Source of the DNA: Butyriboletus loyo
Taxonomy: Eukaryota > Basidiomycota > Agaricomycetes > Boletales > Boletaceae
Assembly: GCA_038093515.1 (NCBI GenBank)
Contig: JBBPSI010000104.1
Span: 24,776 to 88,775 of the forward strand
Length of the DNA stretch: 64,000 bases
Direction of reading: 5' to 3'
A program made the translations under genes and the position numbers. Below, piece by piece: positions 47,685 to 60,149 of the stretch (position 1 is the stretch's first letter; every line of letters starts with the position of its first letter). Below the pieces are notes generated by a model. It was not told the DNA's origin. It searched no databases and saw only the letters and a program-made list of their open reading frames with translations.

Positions 47685-49032
47685 GGGGGTGCTACAGGAT
47701 CCATGTATTTATTCGGATGCCATCAAGAGCCTTTGTTGATTGCGGTGGTGCGGCAGACGAAGGTTTTCGTGTTTCATACCTTGACGCCCCCACAACCTAC
47801 CACCTACGTTATCTGCACGCGCAGCACATGTTGACGTTTTCGGTACACCACTTTGCGCCTAGCCATTCATCACCCGCTATTACATGTCAAGTGAGTCACT
47901 GATCATGATGATACTAAATAGCACCCGCTCTTTAAACCTCCGCAACCTACCGGCTGCCTTTTTCGTGACTTTGGTAGTCTTTCTTTGATGATGAGCCGGC
48001 TGTGTTCACCTTTTTCGGTCTCGAGTTCTATTTCTTGCTAGCCCCATCAACACATGGACTGGCTCCGCTCCACGCAGTTTCGTATCTGGCGCATGCGCGG
48101 TAGTATGCAGTATCGATCGACGCGCCGTGGCTTTGTGGGACGTCTACCTCGACACCGAAGTAACTCAGCCATAATGGATGTCGGATGTGTCGGTTCAACA
48201 AGGGTACGTCGGATTTTTAACAAAATTACTGCCTCTTCTTTATGTGAGGGCCATCGGCGGGGTTTGCAGTATGCCATACGATTCTTGAATATCCCTATCC
48301 CTTTTCGCCCATGGGAATCGAGAACTCGGTGCGCATAGCGCAGGCTAAATTGGGTTCTTTTCTCCCTTGATGATCGCAAGTAAGCTCCGGAGCTTGGCGA
48401 GTCGGAATTTTGCGTGTATGGAAAGCCATCGGTGAGGATGAAAACGATCGCCAACAGACCCCGGCGTTAACTAGACTCGACCACTGGCCGTGAGTCGAAC
48501 GCCATGGGAGGCGCGGTAGTCACGCCCGTGGAGTCGTTGAACGTGCTCATCAAGGTCTTTAGGTAATCCTGGTGCTAGCTCTCGGCAGTCTCCCTCGATG
48601 GTGCCCAAGTCTTTGGGAAACGGTAGGCGGGGGTTTTCATATTCTTCGATGCGTGAAATCTTATTGTATTTGATGGAACCTACGGCATAACATAGGCTCG
48701 CGTGAATGCGATCCGTCGGATTCTAGATGTGCTAGCATTGAGAATTCGAATTCCATTGCTATCAGCACAGCCGTGTCACTGCCCTTCTTGGTAAGTCCCG
48801 GCTGTTTTGGTCCGACTGTTTTCCTTTTGGCTATCCAGGCCCTTCTGAAAGCTTCCGTGGCAGTACATGGCCGTCACAATTTCATGGATATCCTCACGAC
48901 CCTGCTGAGATATAATTTGCCAGGGATACATATAGCACAAAACTCCGTTCGTTGGCTCTCACCCCCAGGCCGAGGTGCTCTCCACTGTTGTTTTGTTGGC
49001 ACGGTCAACCAGATCACTCGTACGCGCTGTCA
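47685..49032. other. Interval upstream of the unknown gene at 49033
   Basis: Protein-like fragments with splice signals occur, for example FLNIPIPFRPWESRTR (48280-48335) and, after a CCAG acceptor at 48840, ALLKASVAVHGRHNFMDILT. They may be upstream exons of the next gene or a separate gene, but no consistent chain was found. Confidence 0.3.
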
Positions 49033-49929
49033 ATGTCTTGGTTAAAGGCTAAAGATTGGGGGACCGGTGTGGAGTATTCGAGTTTGTTCCATTCGGGACT
49101 TCGAGCCATTTCACGAAGGCCATGTGCCCGTCGTGCCCTGGCGCATTCGTCGAGTTCGTCCTCACTGGATAAGAGTTTGAGTGGGGGAACGTCTTCGGTA
49201 ACCCCTCTGTCCTCTCGCTTGCTCAAGCGGAGTACGACGCGGTCACGTCATCCAAGCCCGGGGGCCATGTCCAGGTCCACAAACTCAAGTCCGACACCCC
49301 CGCCACATGCACCCAAAGTCACGGGCCCGCGACCGTCGTCCATGTTTGTTCGACCGAAAGATATGGTAGATGCATGGTCATCCGGAGGGTGTTCCTTCGA
49401 GGTTGGAATTGGGGAATATCCGAAATTCCCGTAAGTCTCCGGATCGTTCAAACATACCAATGCGCTCATGTTCTGGGATAGCGAAAAGGAGCATCATCTT
49501 GGGGGGAATTTCATGCCGCCAATCGAAATGGATGGGATCCGTTCCCTGTCAGGATCGCGGCCGTTTTTTGTGAATCTGGGAGAGATGGATGCGACGGCGG
49601 TTCCGCCGAGAGGGGAGGAGTCGTTCCTCTTTTTGTCGAATGATCCAGATGGATTCCTGCATCATCCAATTCCACGGGTTGAACGTCCCGTGTCAATACA
49701 GACGATGCCCATCCCATCATGCTGTTCATCCGTGCAACACCGCACGCGGGAGACAAGAAAGGAAAGGGGCGACTGTGCGTGGATGCTGGAGGAGCCCAGT
49801 CCAGAGTTGAAGATATATGAGCTTGGGGACGAAAAGGGGGGAGAATTGCGACTGGACGATGTCGATGAGCGCGCGGACGTGACAGACTGGCGACAATTTC
49901 ATACTGATTGGCTTCAGACCATACGTTGA
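49033..49929 (+). CDS. Unknown protein, Ser/Pro-rich N-terminal part
   Basis: Two exons, join(49033-49430, 49482-49929), give 281 residues; the intron is 51 bp and joins phase 2 to phase 2. The first exon encodes a Ser/Arg/Pro-rich low-complexity segment and then MVDAWSSGGCSFEVGIGEYP. The second reads EKEHHLGGNFMPPIEMDGIR, FFVNLGEMDA and, at the end, DVTDWRQFHTDWLQTIR. I do not recognise a domain. The ATG at 49033 is the only good start in frame, but the frame stays open upstream to 48952, so an earlier exon is possible. Confidence concerns the existence of the gene, not its exact 5' end. Confidence 0.5.
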
Positions 49930-50094
49930 GCTGTGTATTACATAATCATATTACACCAAGAACTACTACTTCAAGTCGCGTTCCATCCACCGCATTGTCT
50001 GCGAACAGATTACACCCGATTCCGGCGCTGAACGAAGCGACGCACTTAGTGATCTTCATCGACAGCGACGGCGACGACGAAGACAATAACCACG

Positions 50095-52175
50095 ATGCCT
50101 GCCAAGTACTCTCACGTCAAGAAGAGACCCACAGCGGGACACAAGAAGAAGTCGACCGGCGCCACCTCGACCAGTGTCGTCGGGTCGAGAGACCACGCCA
50201 AGGACCATCACAACCATAACCACAAGCGCATGCCCACCCACATCGACCGTGGTGTCTCTAGCGCAATGGCCGCAGTCTCCCAACTTGAGCGCGCCATCGC
50301 ACGTATATTCCTCCTCCGCTTCGAACAGGACATTGCCCGTCTCTTCTCTACTCACCTGTACTGCGTCGCCCTCATCCACCTTCCCACATTTGTCATGCGC
50401 TGTATCACCGTGGGCGGTCCAGGCTGGGTCGCCCACAGTGCGGACTGCGAAGATGTCAAAGACTTTTTCCGCTCTGTCGTCGGCATGGAGCTCCGTCAAT
50501 CCGGAGAACGTGTCGCCACCAAGAGCGTGCTGTGGTCTTACACAGCCCTCAGAGACTTCGTACGCGTTCCTCTCCTTCTCGGTTCCCCCACCGCTTGAGA
50601 CCGATCCTTGCTGACGTGGCTTTCCCGTTGTGATCGGCTAGGCGCTCTCAAATAATGTCCCCGTATGTCGTAACCGTGGGTTGCACTCGCTACGTTTGTT
50701 GCCGTATTACGACGTCCTCAAGGCACACCTCGATGTCTTGGAAGCGATGCCCCATGCCACCTTTGCAAAGCCACCTCATTTGGGTACGCTCGCCGAGGGT
50801 CTCGAAGCGCTAGAAGAAGCTTGCGAACTCAAGTATGGCGAGAAATCGCTCTTGCGGTCGACTCCTCCGCCCGGGTGGGATCAACATTGGCGCCTCAAAG
50901 TCCGTCTTGGGTACGAGCGCGTCTCGCAAACGCTGTGGCGCGTCGCAAGAGAGTTTGAAGTCAGTGGCTACGGGAACGTGTTGCGAGAAAAGTTGACGAC
51001 GAAGTGGTGTGATTGTGGATGTTCGACGGATCATTTGGGTGAGGTGTGTGAGAAGACGGTGAGGGAGGATGAGGAGAACAGTGGGGTTCGGTCAGGAAAG
51101 CAGAGGGAGTGGGATGGTCGAGGTGAGAACGATCCGTTTCAATATCCGGGAATGACTAGACATGCGTGTTGTAGGGAGCGGCGTCCATGGATGGGAGACA
51201 GTGGAGGAAGAAGACGTTTGGGATTTGGATCTGGACTTTACGGGGAACGAGTCTGAGGAAGAGGCAAACCCAGGATCGACAGAACTAGAGATGACCATCG
51301 CCGAGATCATGGAGGTGCGCTATCTCAGGGCTGAGAAGGAAAAGGAATTAGTATGTCTTTAAGATCTTGTTGTTCCTTTGAGGTTGTCCCTGACATATCC
51401 ATGGAGGGCAACGCTGCCTTTCGTCGCGGCGACTTCGAGGCCGCAGTGAACCATTACCAAGCAGCACATGCGGTGGAGCCCGAGATGCCGCATTATCAGC
51501 TCAACATCGCGGCAGCGTATTTGAAACTTAGCAAGTAGGCGAACTTACTCATCGCTGTTTCACTCGTATCAAGCTGTCTTTCAGTTGGATCGAAGCGGAG
51601 AACGCATGCTCAAAGGCGCTCAGCCAGCATCGAAGCATCAAAGGGTATTATCGGCGGGCTAAAGCTCGGCGGATGATGGGACGTACAGAAGAGGCAGTAA
51701 AAGGTGAGTATGTATGCCAAGTTTTACGACAGCATGTTTGAGGTTCCATCCAGACCTCCGCGCAGCGCTGAGGATACAGCCGTCGAACACAGAAGCGTTG
51801 GAAGAGATGCTTTCTCTATTACCGTCACAGTCGTCTCCGCCACTCACCCCGTTGTACCCGGACGAAGCCACGTCTTCCTCGGTCGGCGGCACGTCCGCTA
51901 CGCCGCGCAACATACCCCTGTCCAACCATAATTACCTCCAGATTCCGAAACCAAAATCCCAAAAGCAAATCCCGTTTGCACGTACCAAGGCAGACGACCG
52001 AAAGCTCAAGATCATGCCGATCCCCGTCATGTTTGAGGTACCGGAGTATATTCCTGGGGATGCTTCTTCGACATGGAAGTCAACGCGCGCACAGCGGATG
52101 AAGAACGTCACGACCAAGACGGAGACGTTTATCTATCCGAGCTGGGAAAAGTATACTGTCAAACAAGTAGGGTGA
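50095..52175 (+). CDS. TPR-repeat protein with His-rich N-terminus
   Basis: Six exons, join(50095-50565, 50642-51122, 51175-51350, 51407-51534, 51585-51703, 51754-52175), give 598 residues, phases consistent. The N-terminus is basic and His-rich (HAKDHHNHNHKRMPTH). Residues about 375-460 form tetratricopeptide repeats: GNAAFRRGDFEAAVNHYQAA, then YQLNIAAAYLKLSNWIEAEN, YYRRAKARRMMGRTEEAVKD and LRAALRIQPSN, the A/B helix pattern used for protein-protein contacts in co-chaperones. Upstream is a possible metal cluster, CDCGCSTDHLGEVC. The third intron was set to 56 bp so that GNAAF follows directly; a 32-bp alternative also keeps the frame. Partners are unknown. The promoter would lie in the 165 bp after the previous gene. 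Confidence 0.7.
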
Positions 52176-52473
52176 TGGAGGCATGCTTTTATAGCGCATC
52201 GAAGTCCAACCCTTGCTGTCTGTTTTTTTTTCGTTATTGATACTGTATTAAAATGCACGCTCCCGGGCATGTTTTTCTTCGTTCGGATTGCGTTTGGAGC
52301 TTGACGTAGGTTGTATGTTTGGTAGTGCGTTTGTGGATCTGTCTTTTCACTCGTGTATATGATCATGAGATCGGTCGGTTATAAATATCAACGGCCACAG
52401 GGACTCGTTTACCGACAAACCGTGGTGGGAGACCGCCTGAAGATGATCCTAGGTTTGCTATTCCACCCCACCG

Positions 52474-54544
52474 ATGCCTGGCTGGATGTTGGTGGGCACC
52501 CATCCGACCCAAGGGCGTACCTTCCAACGTCCTCTAGACACTCTGGAAATCAGTTTTCTCTGGGATGGCCTCTTCAACGGGACCGCAGACAACATACAGC
52601 ACGTCGAGCTCCGTCTCTTAAACGGTTCTCGAGATACAGATTTATTTTCTGTGGCCAATATCGAGAGGGCATGGCTATCTACAAAGAGGCGTTACCCGCT
52701 CGTGGGGGCCACCGTGCAGGGTCACAGAGCACCAGAAGCTATAGATTCGAAAGCGGAGGGTGGTGGTCGCGGCGGTGACAACGACAGAGGATTTACGTCA
52801 GAGCCCCACTTTGTCGTCCGGGAGCACGATCTCTCTGTCCTTCGTCCGCGCGAGATCGTCTTTGGGGGGGTGACCGGTGCAGAGGAGGCGCAACGACGAG
52901 TGGCTGCGATCTTAGATGGTCCGCGTCCACTGTCGGAGGAGCTGCTGGTGCAGCTGTATGTCTTTCGCGAGACCGACTCCGAGAGAGCAGACGTCCTCCA
53001 CCTGATGACGTTGATGGCACATTGCATAACAGACGGGGTGGCGAACAACACGTTCGTGAGGTGTTTCTTGGATACCCTCGCGAGGGGTGGAGGCCCAGAC
53101 TCGGAGCCTGCTCAGATTCCGCTAGAGGATAGGTTGGCAATGGCGATCTCCTCGATGGACCTCGAACCTATCCATTTGCGCTCGCTCAGTCCGGCAAGAC
53201 AACGATGGCGAAGGGCGGTCGGGGTTGTCATATTCCAACTGAGGATGGCAAAGAGGCAGGTTTGTGTTGTTGTCTTTCGGGTTTTTCCTCGCGCCATAGG
53301 CAACAACTGAGGTCGTCTTCGACGGGAACGCTAATGGATTTGTGGGTAGGGTGGGCATACACTTCCGTGTCGTGTCACGTGCTCGACGCCGCACATCGCC
53401 GCACGATCTGGTCGCCTCTCCACCTCACTTACAAACACGGAAAGCGCTGCTGTATTCGCCAACTGTCGTCTACACGACATCACGTTTGGAAATGCCTACC
53501 TCGCGCTCGCACAAGTGGCGATGACTCGAGTGCTGTACCGACGATACCTGCGTGGCGAGATTTCTGAAGAGGAATGGGCGTATCGAAAAAAACAACCACA
53601 TATTGCTGGGGGTCCGCTCAATTTGCGTGCGTATCTCGACAAGACGTGGTTCGATAGGGGTGGTGGAGGCGAGTTTATAGTGTCCATCAGTTTCTTCTTT
53701 TACCAGCTCCCGTTCATGACGCTGGGTGCGATGGCGGAACGACACAGACGCGTTCTGTCGGATGGCGCACCACCGTTCTCGCATCTCCTCACCTTTGACC
53801 GGTTCTTGCATCGCGCTGGGCTAGTCAGGCAACAAGCAGCGGCGTTTTTCAATCATCCCTTGTTTTTCGAGATCGTACGTGCGGCGAGTCTGTCGCGCGT
53901 TGAGCGTACACGGCTCGGTGCTCTACAGTGGATGAAGCACGTCGAGGGTGGCGACGGCAATGACATGCATGGGAACTCAGACAAGGACGAGGTTCTGTCA
54001 GTCATGGACATGCCCACCGTCTGGGCTCATGGGGGAGCTAGCGTTGGTAACGTACGTCTTGTATCTCTTTTCCAATCACCCGTCACTCCCATTCTCACCT
54101 CTATTCCTATTCCGTCATTAGGTGGATTTGGTATTCCCGCCTGAATATCCCTTACCACCCACTCACCCACTCTCACCCTACTCACCCGTTCCGCATCCTG
54201 TTAAAGCAGGCTATATTACCCCTCCCTTCTCCCCCTCGCCATCTACCTCTAACGCGGACACGACCCCGAAAATCGCGGTAGAATATGTCGGGACGCATCT
54301 CCACACGCGTCCTTCGGAGCTTTACCTCGGTGCATCTAGCTCGCGTGGACGATTGAACATGTTTGTCTTTTATGATGGCAACGTGTTCGAGGAAGGGGTC
54401 GTGAGGGAATGGTTGGACGAAGTCAGGGAGGCCGTGCTGTGGTATCTCAGTCGGACACATCATCAGTCGCGTCGGGCTCTGCAGGGTCGGGTTGGTAGTT
54501 ATGGACGAGTTGGATTTGGCGAAGACGTACGCACTAAGTTGTGA
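52474..54544 (+). CDS. CoA-dependent acyltransferase-like protein, paralogue 1
   Basis: Three exons, join(52474-53259, 53350-54051, 54122-54544), give 636 residues. LMTLMAHCITDGVANN contains the HxxxDG catalytic signature of the CoA-dependent acyltransferase superfamily (BAHD enzymes, alcohol O-acetyltransferases, NRPS condensation domains). Exon 2 resumes with STPHIAARSGRLSTSLTNTE, AVFANCRLHDITFGNAYLAL and AQVAMTRVLYRRYL, the usual second lobe. The DFGWG structural motif was not seen, and the protein is longer than typical members (about 450-500). Simple acidic/Gly tracts (EGGGRGGDNDR) interrupt the first lobe. The start codon follows a segment shared by all copies in this cluster. Substrate unknown. 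Paralogue 2 lies 0.7 kb downstream in the same direction. Confidence 0.75.
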
Positions 54545-55231
54545 AGGAGGTTAAGGTTCAGGTGTTACTCAACAATCCGTGCATTTGAGGTCCAACACGA
54601 ACGCCCATACTTTTGACCGAACAAAACATCGTTCCATCGCTGGTGATCTAACTCGAAGGGTGAACATTTGAAAATCTATTTCATACACAGCCTGTTGAAA
54701 GTCGATCACAATAAGCTGATCACCACCGCGATATTCTATACATTGAATGGAAAGCTCCCTTTGAAATGATCAGCGCAAACCCGACAGCGGCCTATGTGCA
54801 TTTGACAACTCCGAACCATACATAATGGCAGGGCCACTATGATAACTCCATTTGGACTCAGATTTAAATTATGTAAAAACACTATATACACATACAGCTG
54901 GGGCTACCTCCGACGGATTCCCATGCCTGCTATTCCACCTCATCGATGCCTAGGTGGACACCCATCCTAAACAAGGGCGCACTTTCCAACGTCTTCTGCC
55001 GGCGTCCGAAATACGTTCTGGTGGATACGAATCAGTTAACTGTCAGAGCTCAGTTGAATTTCTGATACTGGCTAACTAGTGCGGCCTCGGGGTCACAACT
55101 CGGACACAACTCGGAAGCGATTTCGAACGATTCATTAAATATGCGAAGAATGACACTCACAGCCTCGTAAACCATTATTTAAAAGTTGGCCTTACTAGGT
55201 TTTGCAGGACGCTTATCATTCCACCGCATCG
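54545..55231. other. Spacer between the acyltransferase paralogues
   Basis: No gene apart from the broken third copy at 54928-54998. The last part should hold the promoter of paralogue 2. Confidence 0.4.
54928..54998 (+). pseudogene. 5' fragment of a third acyltransferase copy
   Basis: CTATTCCACC, the start codon at 54945, and GGGCGCACTTTCCAACGTC match the 5' ends of both flanking paralogues. About nine bases are lost just after the start codon and homology stops at about 54998. Only the first 20 or so codons remain, out of frame. Confidence 0.75.
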
Positions 55232-57333
55232 ATGCCTGGCTGGACGTTGGTGGACACCCATCCAACTCAAGGGCGCACTTTCCAACGTCCTCTGGACGCT
55301 TTGGAACTCGCATTTTTCTGGGATGGCCTCTTCAACGGGACCACAGACACCGTACAGCAATTTGAACTCCGTCTCTTAGACGGTTCTCGAGATGCAGATT
55401 TGTTTTCTGTGGCCAACATCCAGAGGGCATGGCTATCTACAAAGAGACGTTACCCGCTCGTGGGGGCCACCGTGCAGGGTCACAGCGCACCAGAAGCTAC
55501 AGATTCGAAAGCGGAGGGTGGTGGTCGCGGCGGTGACAACGACAGAGGATTTACGTCAGAGCCCCACTTTGTCGTCCGGGAGCACGATCTTTCCGTCCTT
55601 CGTCCGCGCGAGATCGTCTTTGGGGAGGTGACCAGTGCAGAGGAGGTGCAGCAGCGGGTGGCTGCGATCTGGGGTGGTCCTCGTCCGCTGTCCGAGGATC
55701 TACTGGTGCAGCTGTATGTCTTTCGCGAGACCGACTCCGAGAGAACAGACGTCCTCCACCTGATGACGTTGATGGCACATTGCATAACAGACGGGATGGC
55801 GAACCGCTCGTTGGTGCGGTGTTTCTTGGATACCCTCGCGAGGGGTGGAGGCCCAGACTCGGAGCCTGCTCAGATTCCGCTGGAGGACAGGTTGACGATG
55901 GCGATCTCCTCGATGGACCTTGAACCTATCCATCTCCGCTCGCTCAGTCCGGCAAGACAGCGATGGCGAAGGGCGGTCGGGGTCATCATATTCCAATTGA
56001 GGGCGGCAAAGAGGCAGGTGGGTATTGTTGTCTTTTGGATTGTTCCTCGCGCCATAGGCAACCGAGGTCGTCTTCGACGGGAACGCTAATGGGTTTATGG
56101 TCATTAATGTAGGGTGGGCATACGCTTCCGTGTCGTGTCACGCGCTCGACACTGCACACCGCCGCACGGCCTGGTCGCCTCTCCACCTTGCTCACACACA
56201 CGGAAAGCACTGCCGTATTCGCCAACTGTCGTCTACACAATGTCACGTTTGGAAATGCCTACCTCGCGCTCGCACAAGTGGCGATGACCCGAGTACTGTA
56301 CCGACGATACCTGCGTGGCGAGATTTCTGAAGAGGAATGGGCGTATCGAAAAAACCAACCACATATTACTGTGGGTCCGTTCAATTTACGTCGGTATCTC
56401 GACAAGCCGTGGTATGATAGGGGCGGTGGAGCCGAGTTTGTGTTGTCCATCGGCATCTTTTTCTATCAGCTCCCGTTCATGACGCTTGGCGCTACGGCAG
56501 AACAGCACCAGAAATACGATCATGACCGGGAACGCGTTCTGTTGGATGGTGCACCGCCGTTCTGCGACCTCCTCACCTTTGATCGGTTCTTGCATCGCGC
56601 TAGGCTGGTCAAGAAGCAAGCGACGGCGTTTTTCGGCCATCCCTTGTTTTTCGAGATCATAGTTGCGTCGAATGTAGCGGTCGCTGCGCATAGGCGGCGC
56701 AGTGCTCTGCAGCGGACGAAGCGCGTCGAGAGTGGCGATGACAGCGGCATGAATGGGAACTTGGACAAGGACGAGGTTCTGTCAGTCATGGATATGCCCA
56801 TGGTCTTCGCTCATGGGGGGTCTAGCATTGGAAACGTGCGTTTTGTATCTCTTTTCCAAACACGCATGACTCTCGATTCTGACCTTCATTCCATCTACCA
56901 GCTAGATTTGATATTCCCGCACGAATATCCCTTACCACCCACTCACCCACTCTCACCCTACTCTTCCGTTCCACATCCTGATAAAGCGGGCTATATTACC
57001 CCTCCCTTTTCACCCTCGCCATCTGCCTCTGACGCGGACACGACCCCAAAAATCGCAATAGAATATATCGGGACGTATCTCCACACGCGCCCTTCGGAGC
57101 TTTACCTCGGCGCATTTACTTGGAGTGGACGTTTGAGCGTGTTCGTTTCTTATGATGGCAACGTGTTCGAGGAAGGGGTCGTGAAGGAATGGTTGGACGA
57201 AATCAGGGAGGCCATGTTGTGGTACCTCGGTCGGACGCATGATCAGTCGCGTCGGCCTCCGCAGAGCCGAAGTGGTGGTGGTGGTGATGGACAAGTTGGA
57301 CTTGGTGAAGGCGTACCACGAGCGAACGTGTAA
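55232..57333 (+). CDS. CoA-dependent acyltransferase-like protein, paralogue 2
   Basis: Three exons by homology to paralogue 1, join(55232-56017, 56113-56835, 56902-57333), give 646 residues. The first exons are the same length (786 bp) and nearly identical in protein sequence. LMTLMAHCITDGMANRS carries the HxxxDG signature; exon 2 has GRLSTLLTHTESTAVFANCR, NVTFGNAYLALAQVAMTRVL and EISEEEWAYRKNQP. The second intron (66 bp) is a multiple of three without a stop, so it could be retained to give 22 extra residues; in paralogue 1 the equivalent intron has diverged. A 21-bp longer exon 2 includes residues missing in paralogue 1. Both lobes look intact, so this copy is probably active. Substrate unknown. 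Confidence 0.75.
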
Positions 57334-57796
57334 AAGAGGTAACGTTATGGTTCATTGAAGTGTCGTAACTCAACGGTTCCCGCACATCCAAGAGTAGAGT
57401 AGACCAAACGAATCGTGATTTTGGATTCCAACGTTCCTCGCCCAGTACTCAGTGACCACTGAATCAGAAATTGGTCCCGTGGAAGGAGAATGGAGCGCTT
57501 AGCGAGGTGGTGCGCACGATCACGCTTGTATGTAACAACCCCAAATATACGATCAGCTCGGCATTGTATCAAGTATAACGTGATTCATACGACTAGTTAT
57601 GTTTGATATCTTGGAATGAGTGTTGTGGAGTTGTAGGTTCCCTGTTACCATTCGGGTTCTATTCGGATCCTAACTGCAAAAAAAGACAAGTTTGAACAAC
57701 ACCATAAACATGTCATAAGTAAAGACCCCAAAAACCATGAAACAAAGAAAAACAAAAGAAAAGGAAGAAAGCACTTGGAGTCATTTCTGCAATGTA
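57334..57796. other. 3' flank of the acyltransferase cluster
   Basis: No gene. A-rich toward the transposon boundary, where TA precedes the Tc1 terminal repeat. Confidence 0.45.
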
Positions 57797-58560
57797 CAGT
57801 GGCTCAAAAAACTGTCCACATGTTTGCATGTTTTACATTAAATATCACTCAACACAATAACCCCTGATCCTAACCCTAGGCAGTGGGTGTATGAAATAAG
57901 GTACCCACTCTTGGCATTCTATTGGCCCAGGAATCAGGTAATATGGATAAGGTTTGATGGAATGTCAGCTATTTTAAAATGACAGGTCATGTGGACAGTT
58001 TTTTGACTTTACAAAAATCCACTATCTAGTATTTGGTATGAGCTCCCTTGGCCTTGATAACTGCTTCAACTCTTCTAGGCATGCTTTCTATCCATTTGTG
58101 ACACTGTTCCACAGAAATATTCCCCCACTCTACCACCACCCTTTCCCATAATTGATGAACTCCTGTAGGAGCACTATTATAAGCTGAGACACATCTTTTG
58201 AGGTAATTCCAAGTGTGTTAAATGGGGTTGAGGTCTGGAGATTGTGCAGGCCAATCCAGAAGCTTGATTCCTTGCTCCTCAAACCAATTCTGGGCTCTTT
58301 TGGAGGTATGATTGGGATCATTATTCTGCTGAAAGATAATATCATGTTGAGAAATTCCAGGTTTCTCCATGTGTTATAGCAATTCTTCCTCTAGAATTTA
58401 CACATACTATTCACCATCCATCCTCCCCTCAACCTCACTTAAAGCCCCCACTTCATTGAACCCTATACCATTAGGAAACTTGCTCCAAACTTGACTGTAT
58501 CTTCAACCTCTCTGGTAGTTAGGCCCTCTCTCTTCTTTTTCCATACATACACATTGAAAC
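57797..58560 (-). mobile_element. Tc1/mariner element, truncated
   Basis: One terminal end is present: CAGTGGCTCAAAAAACTGTC at 57797, next to a TA dinucleotide as expected for Tc1/mariner insertion. An inverted copy of the inner part (CATGTGGACAGTTTTTTGAC) lies at 57988-58007, between the end and the transposase stop. The other terminus and the transposase N-terminus are missing where gypsy sequence begins near 58570. Confidence 0.8.
58026..58560 (-). pseudogene. Tc1/mariner transposase, C-terminal half, disabled
   Basis: The minus strand reads, in order, FNEVGALSEVEGRMDGE, SQHDIIFQQNNDPNHTSKRA, NWFEEQGIKLLDWPAQSPDL, QLWERVVVEWGNISVEQCHK and WIESMPRRVEAVIKAKGAHT before a stop at 58026-58028. 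These are the second catalytic Asp (NNDPNHTS) and the DWPAQSPDLNP block of the DDE transposase of Tc1-like elements. The third acid is lost: NPIEHxW has become NPI-stop-HTW near 58215. Further stops occur upstream. It is a dead copy; base composition is more AT-rich than the surrounding genes. Confidence 0.85.
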
Positions 58561-58589
58561 AAAAAGTACCATAGGTAAGCAAGTTACAG

Positions 58590-60082
58590 ACCATAATACC
58601 AATATTATGGTACTTCCACCGAACCTTTTCCTTAATAAAGTTTCCCTTTCCTCTTCCTTTTACAATACCTTACAAAAAGAATCCGAAAAACAAAAACAAA
58701 AAGAAATACCTGGATTCTTTTATGATACTGAACAATCCATATTTATTAATGAAAAGAAAAAAGTCTTCATGCCTAAGGCACTAAGAATACAATTACTTAA
58801 TATCTGCCATGATTCGCCTATAGCTGGACATTCAGGTCAGGCCTGAACGGCTCATCTTCTTACACGGCATTTCACATGGCCAGGTGTTACAAAGGACATT
58901 AAACATTATGTATACAGCTGTCAAGCGTGTGCCCTCACGAAGGGTAAGCAAAAAGCACTGGCAGGAAAACTGTTACCACTTCCCACAGCTAGTCATCCAT
59001 GGGAAGACATTTCTGTTGATTTTATTACTGGACTTCCTTCTTCGAACAGCTTCGATGCCATCTGTACGATAGTAGATCGCTTCTCCAAAGAAGTCGTTTA
59101 TGTCCCTTGTAAGACGACTACCTCTTCTAAGGAGTTAGCAGTCATTTTCAGAGACAATGTTTGGTGTGTTCACAGACTCCCTTGTACTATAGTTTCAGAT
59201 CGTGGACCCCAGTTTGTATCGGACTTCACCACTGAGCTTTGTAAGCTTCTCGGCATTTCCCAGAAGATCTCTACGGCGTACCATCCGCAATCTGATGGTC
59301 AAACCAAATGGATAAATAGGGAGATGGAACAATATTTACATACCTATGTGGCTAAAAAACAAGAAACGTGGGCTGATTGGATCAAGATCGCCCAGTTTAA
59401 CCATAATAATTCCCTTACCACCGCCACGGGTACAATTCCATTCTCTATCACACATAATTATTATCCCAGAGTCGGGTTTGAAAAGACTTCCAACACGTTA
59501 GCCGGAGATTTCGCACGAAGCGCTGGGAAAGCACATGCTGAGGTTAAAGAAGCATTGGAAGAGGCTCGCAAGCGCATGGTATCGCAGGCCAATAATAGAC
59601 GATCGGATGTGCCTGATTACAAAGTGGGAGATAGTGTGTGGCTTAGTACGGAGAACCTCAAGTTGCCATACACCGCACGAAAACTCACACAGCGTTGGAT
59701 TGGTCCCTATCGGATCAAGGCACTCAAGCCAAACACTGTCGAACTTCAGCTGCCGAGCAGCATGCGGATCCATCCCGTAGTCAACATCTCTCAGGTTAAA
59801 CCCTACCAAGAAACCCTTCCAGGACAGCCTGTCCTACGTCTGGACCCAATCAACGTCACGGACGAAGGGTATTCGGAATTCGAAGTTGATTACATTGTTG
59901 CATCCCGGATGAAATGCAAGAAGTTGGAGTATTTGGTGCACTGGAGGGGTTATGATGAAACGGATCGCACGTGGGAACCAATATCCAATTTGGGAAATTT
60001 GCAGGACGTAATCATGGATTATCACCATGCCCACCCTTCCACCCCTCGTCCCCTTTGTGTTACGCTGGGCGCTAACAACTAG
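58590..60082 (+). pseudogene. Ty3/gypsy integrase-chromodomain fragment, decayed
   Basis: This covers the 3' half of a gypsy pol. ICHDSPIAGHSGQA is the integrase HHCC start, then after a frameshift near 58845 come TRHFTWPGVTKDIKHYVYSC and CALTKG. The catalytic core shows DISVDFITGLPSS, VSDRGPQFVSDF and AYHPQSDGQTKWINREMEQY. After KVGDSVWLSTENLKLPY come a GPF/Y-like module (RWIGPYRIKALKPNTVELQL) and a chromodomain (FEVDYIVASRMKCKKLEYLV, HWRGYDETDRTWEP). Reverse transcriptase and RNase H are absent. The fragment abuts the Tc1 relic at its 5' side. Chromodomains steer integration to marked chromatin in related elements. In-frame stops before 59073 show decay; the last 252 codons are still open. 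Confidence 0.85.
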
Positions 60083-60149
60083 AACAGCGAGGAGGCACTC
60101 TGGAGTGGCCTCGAGACTCTGGAGACGATTCTGGAGAAGTCTCAGACTA

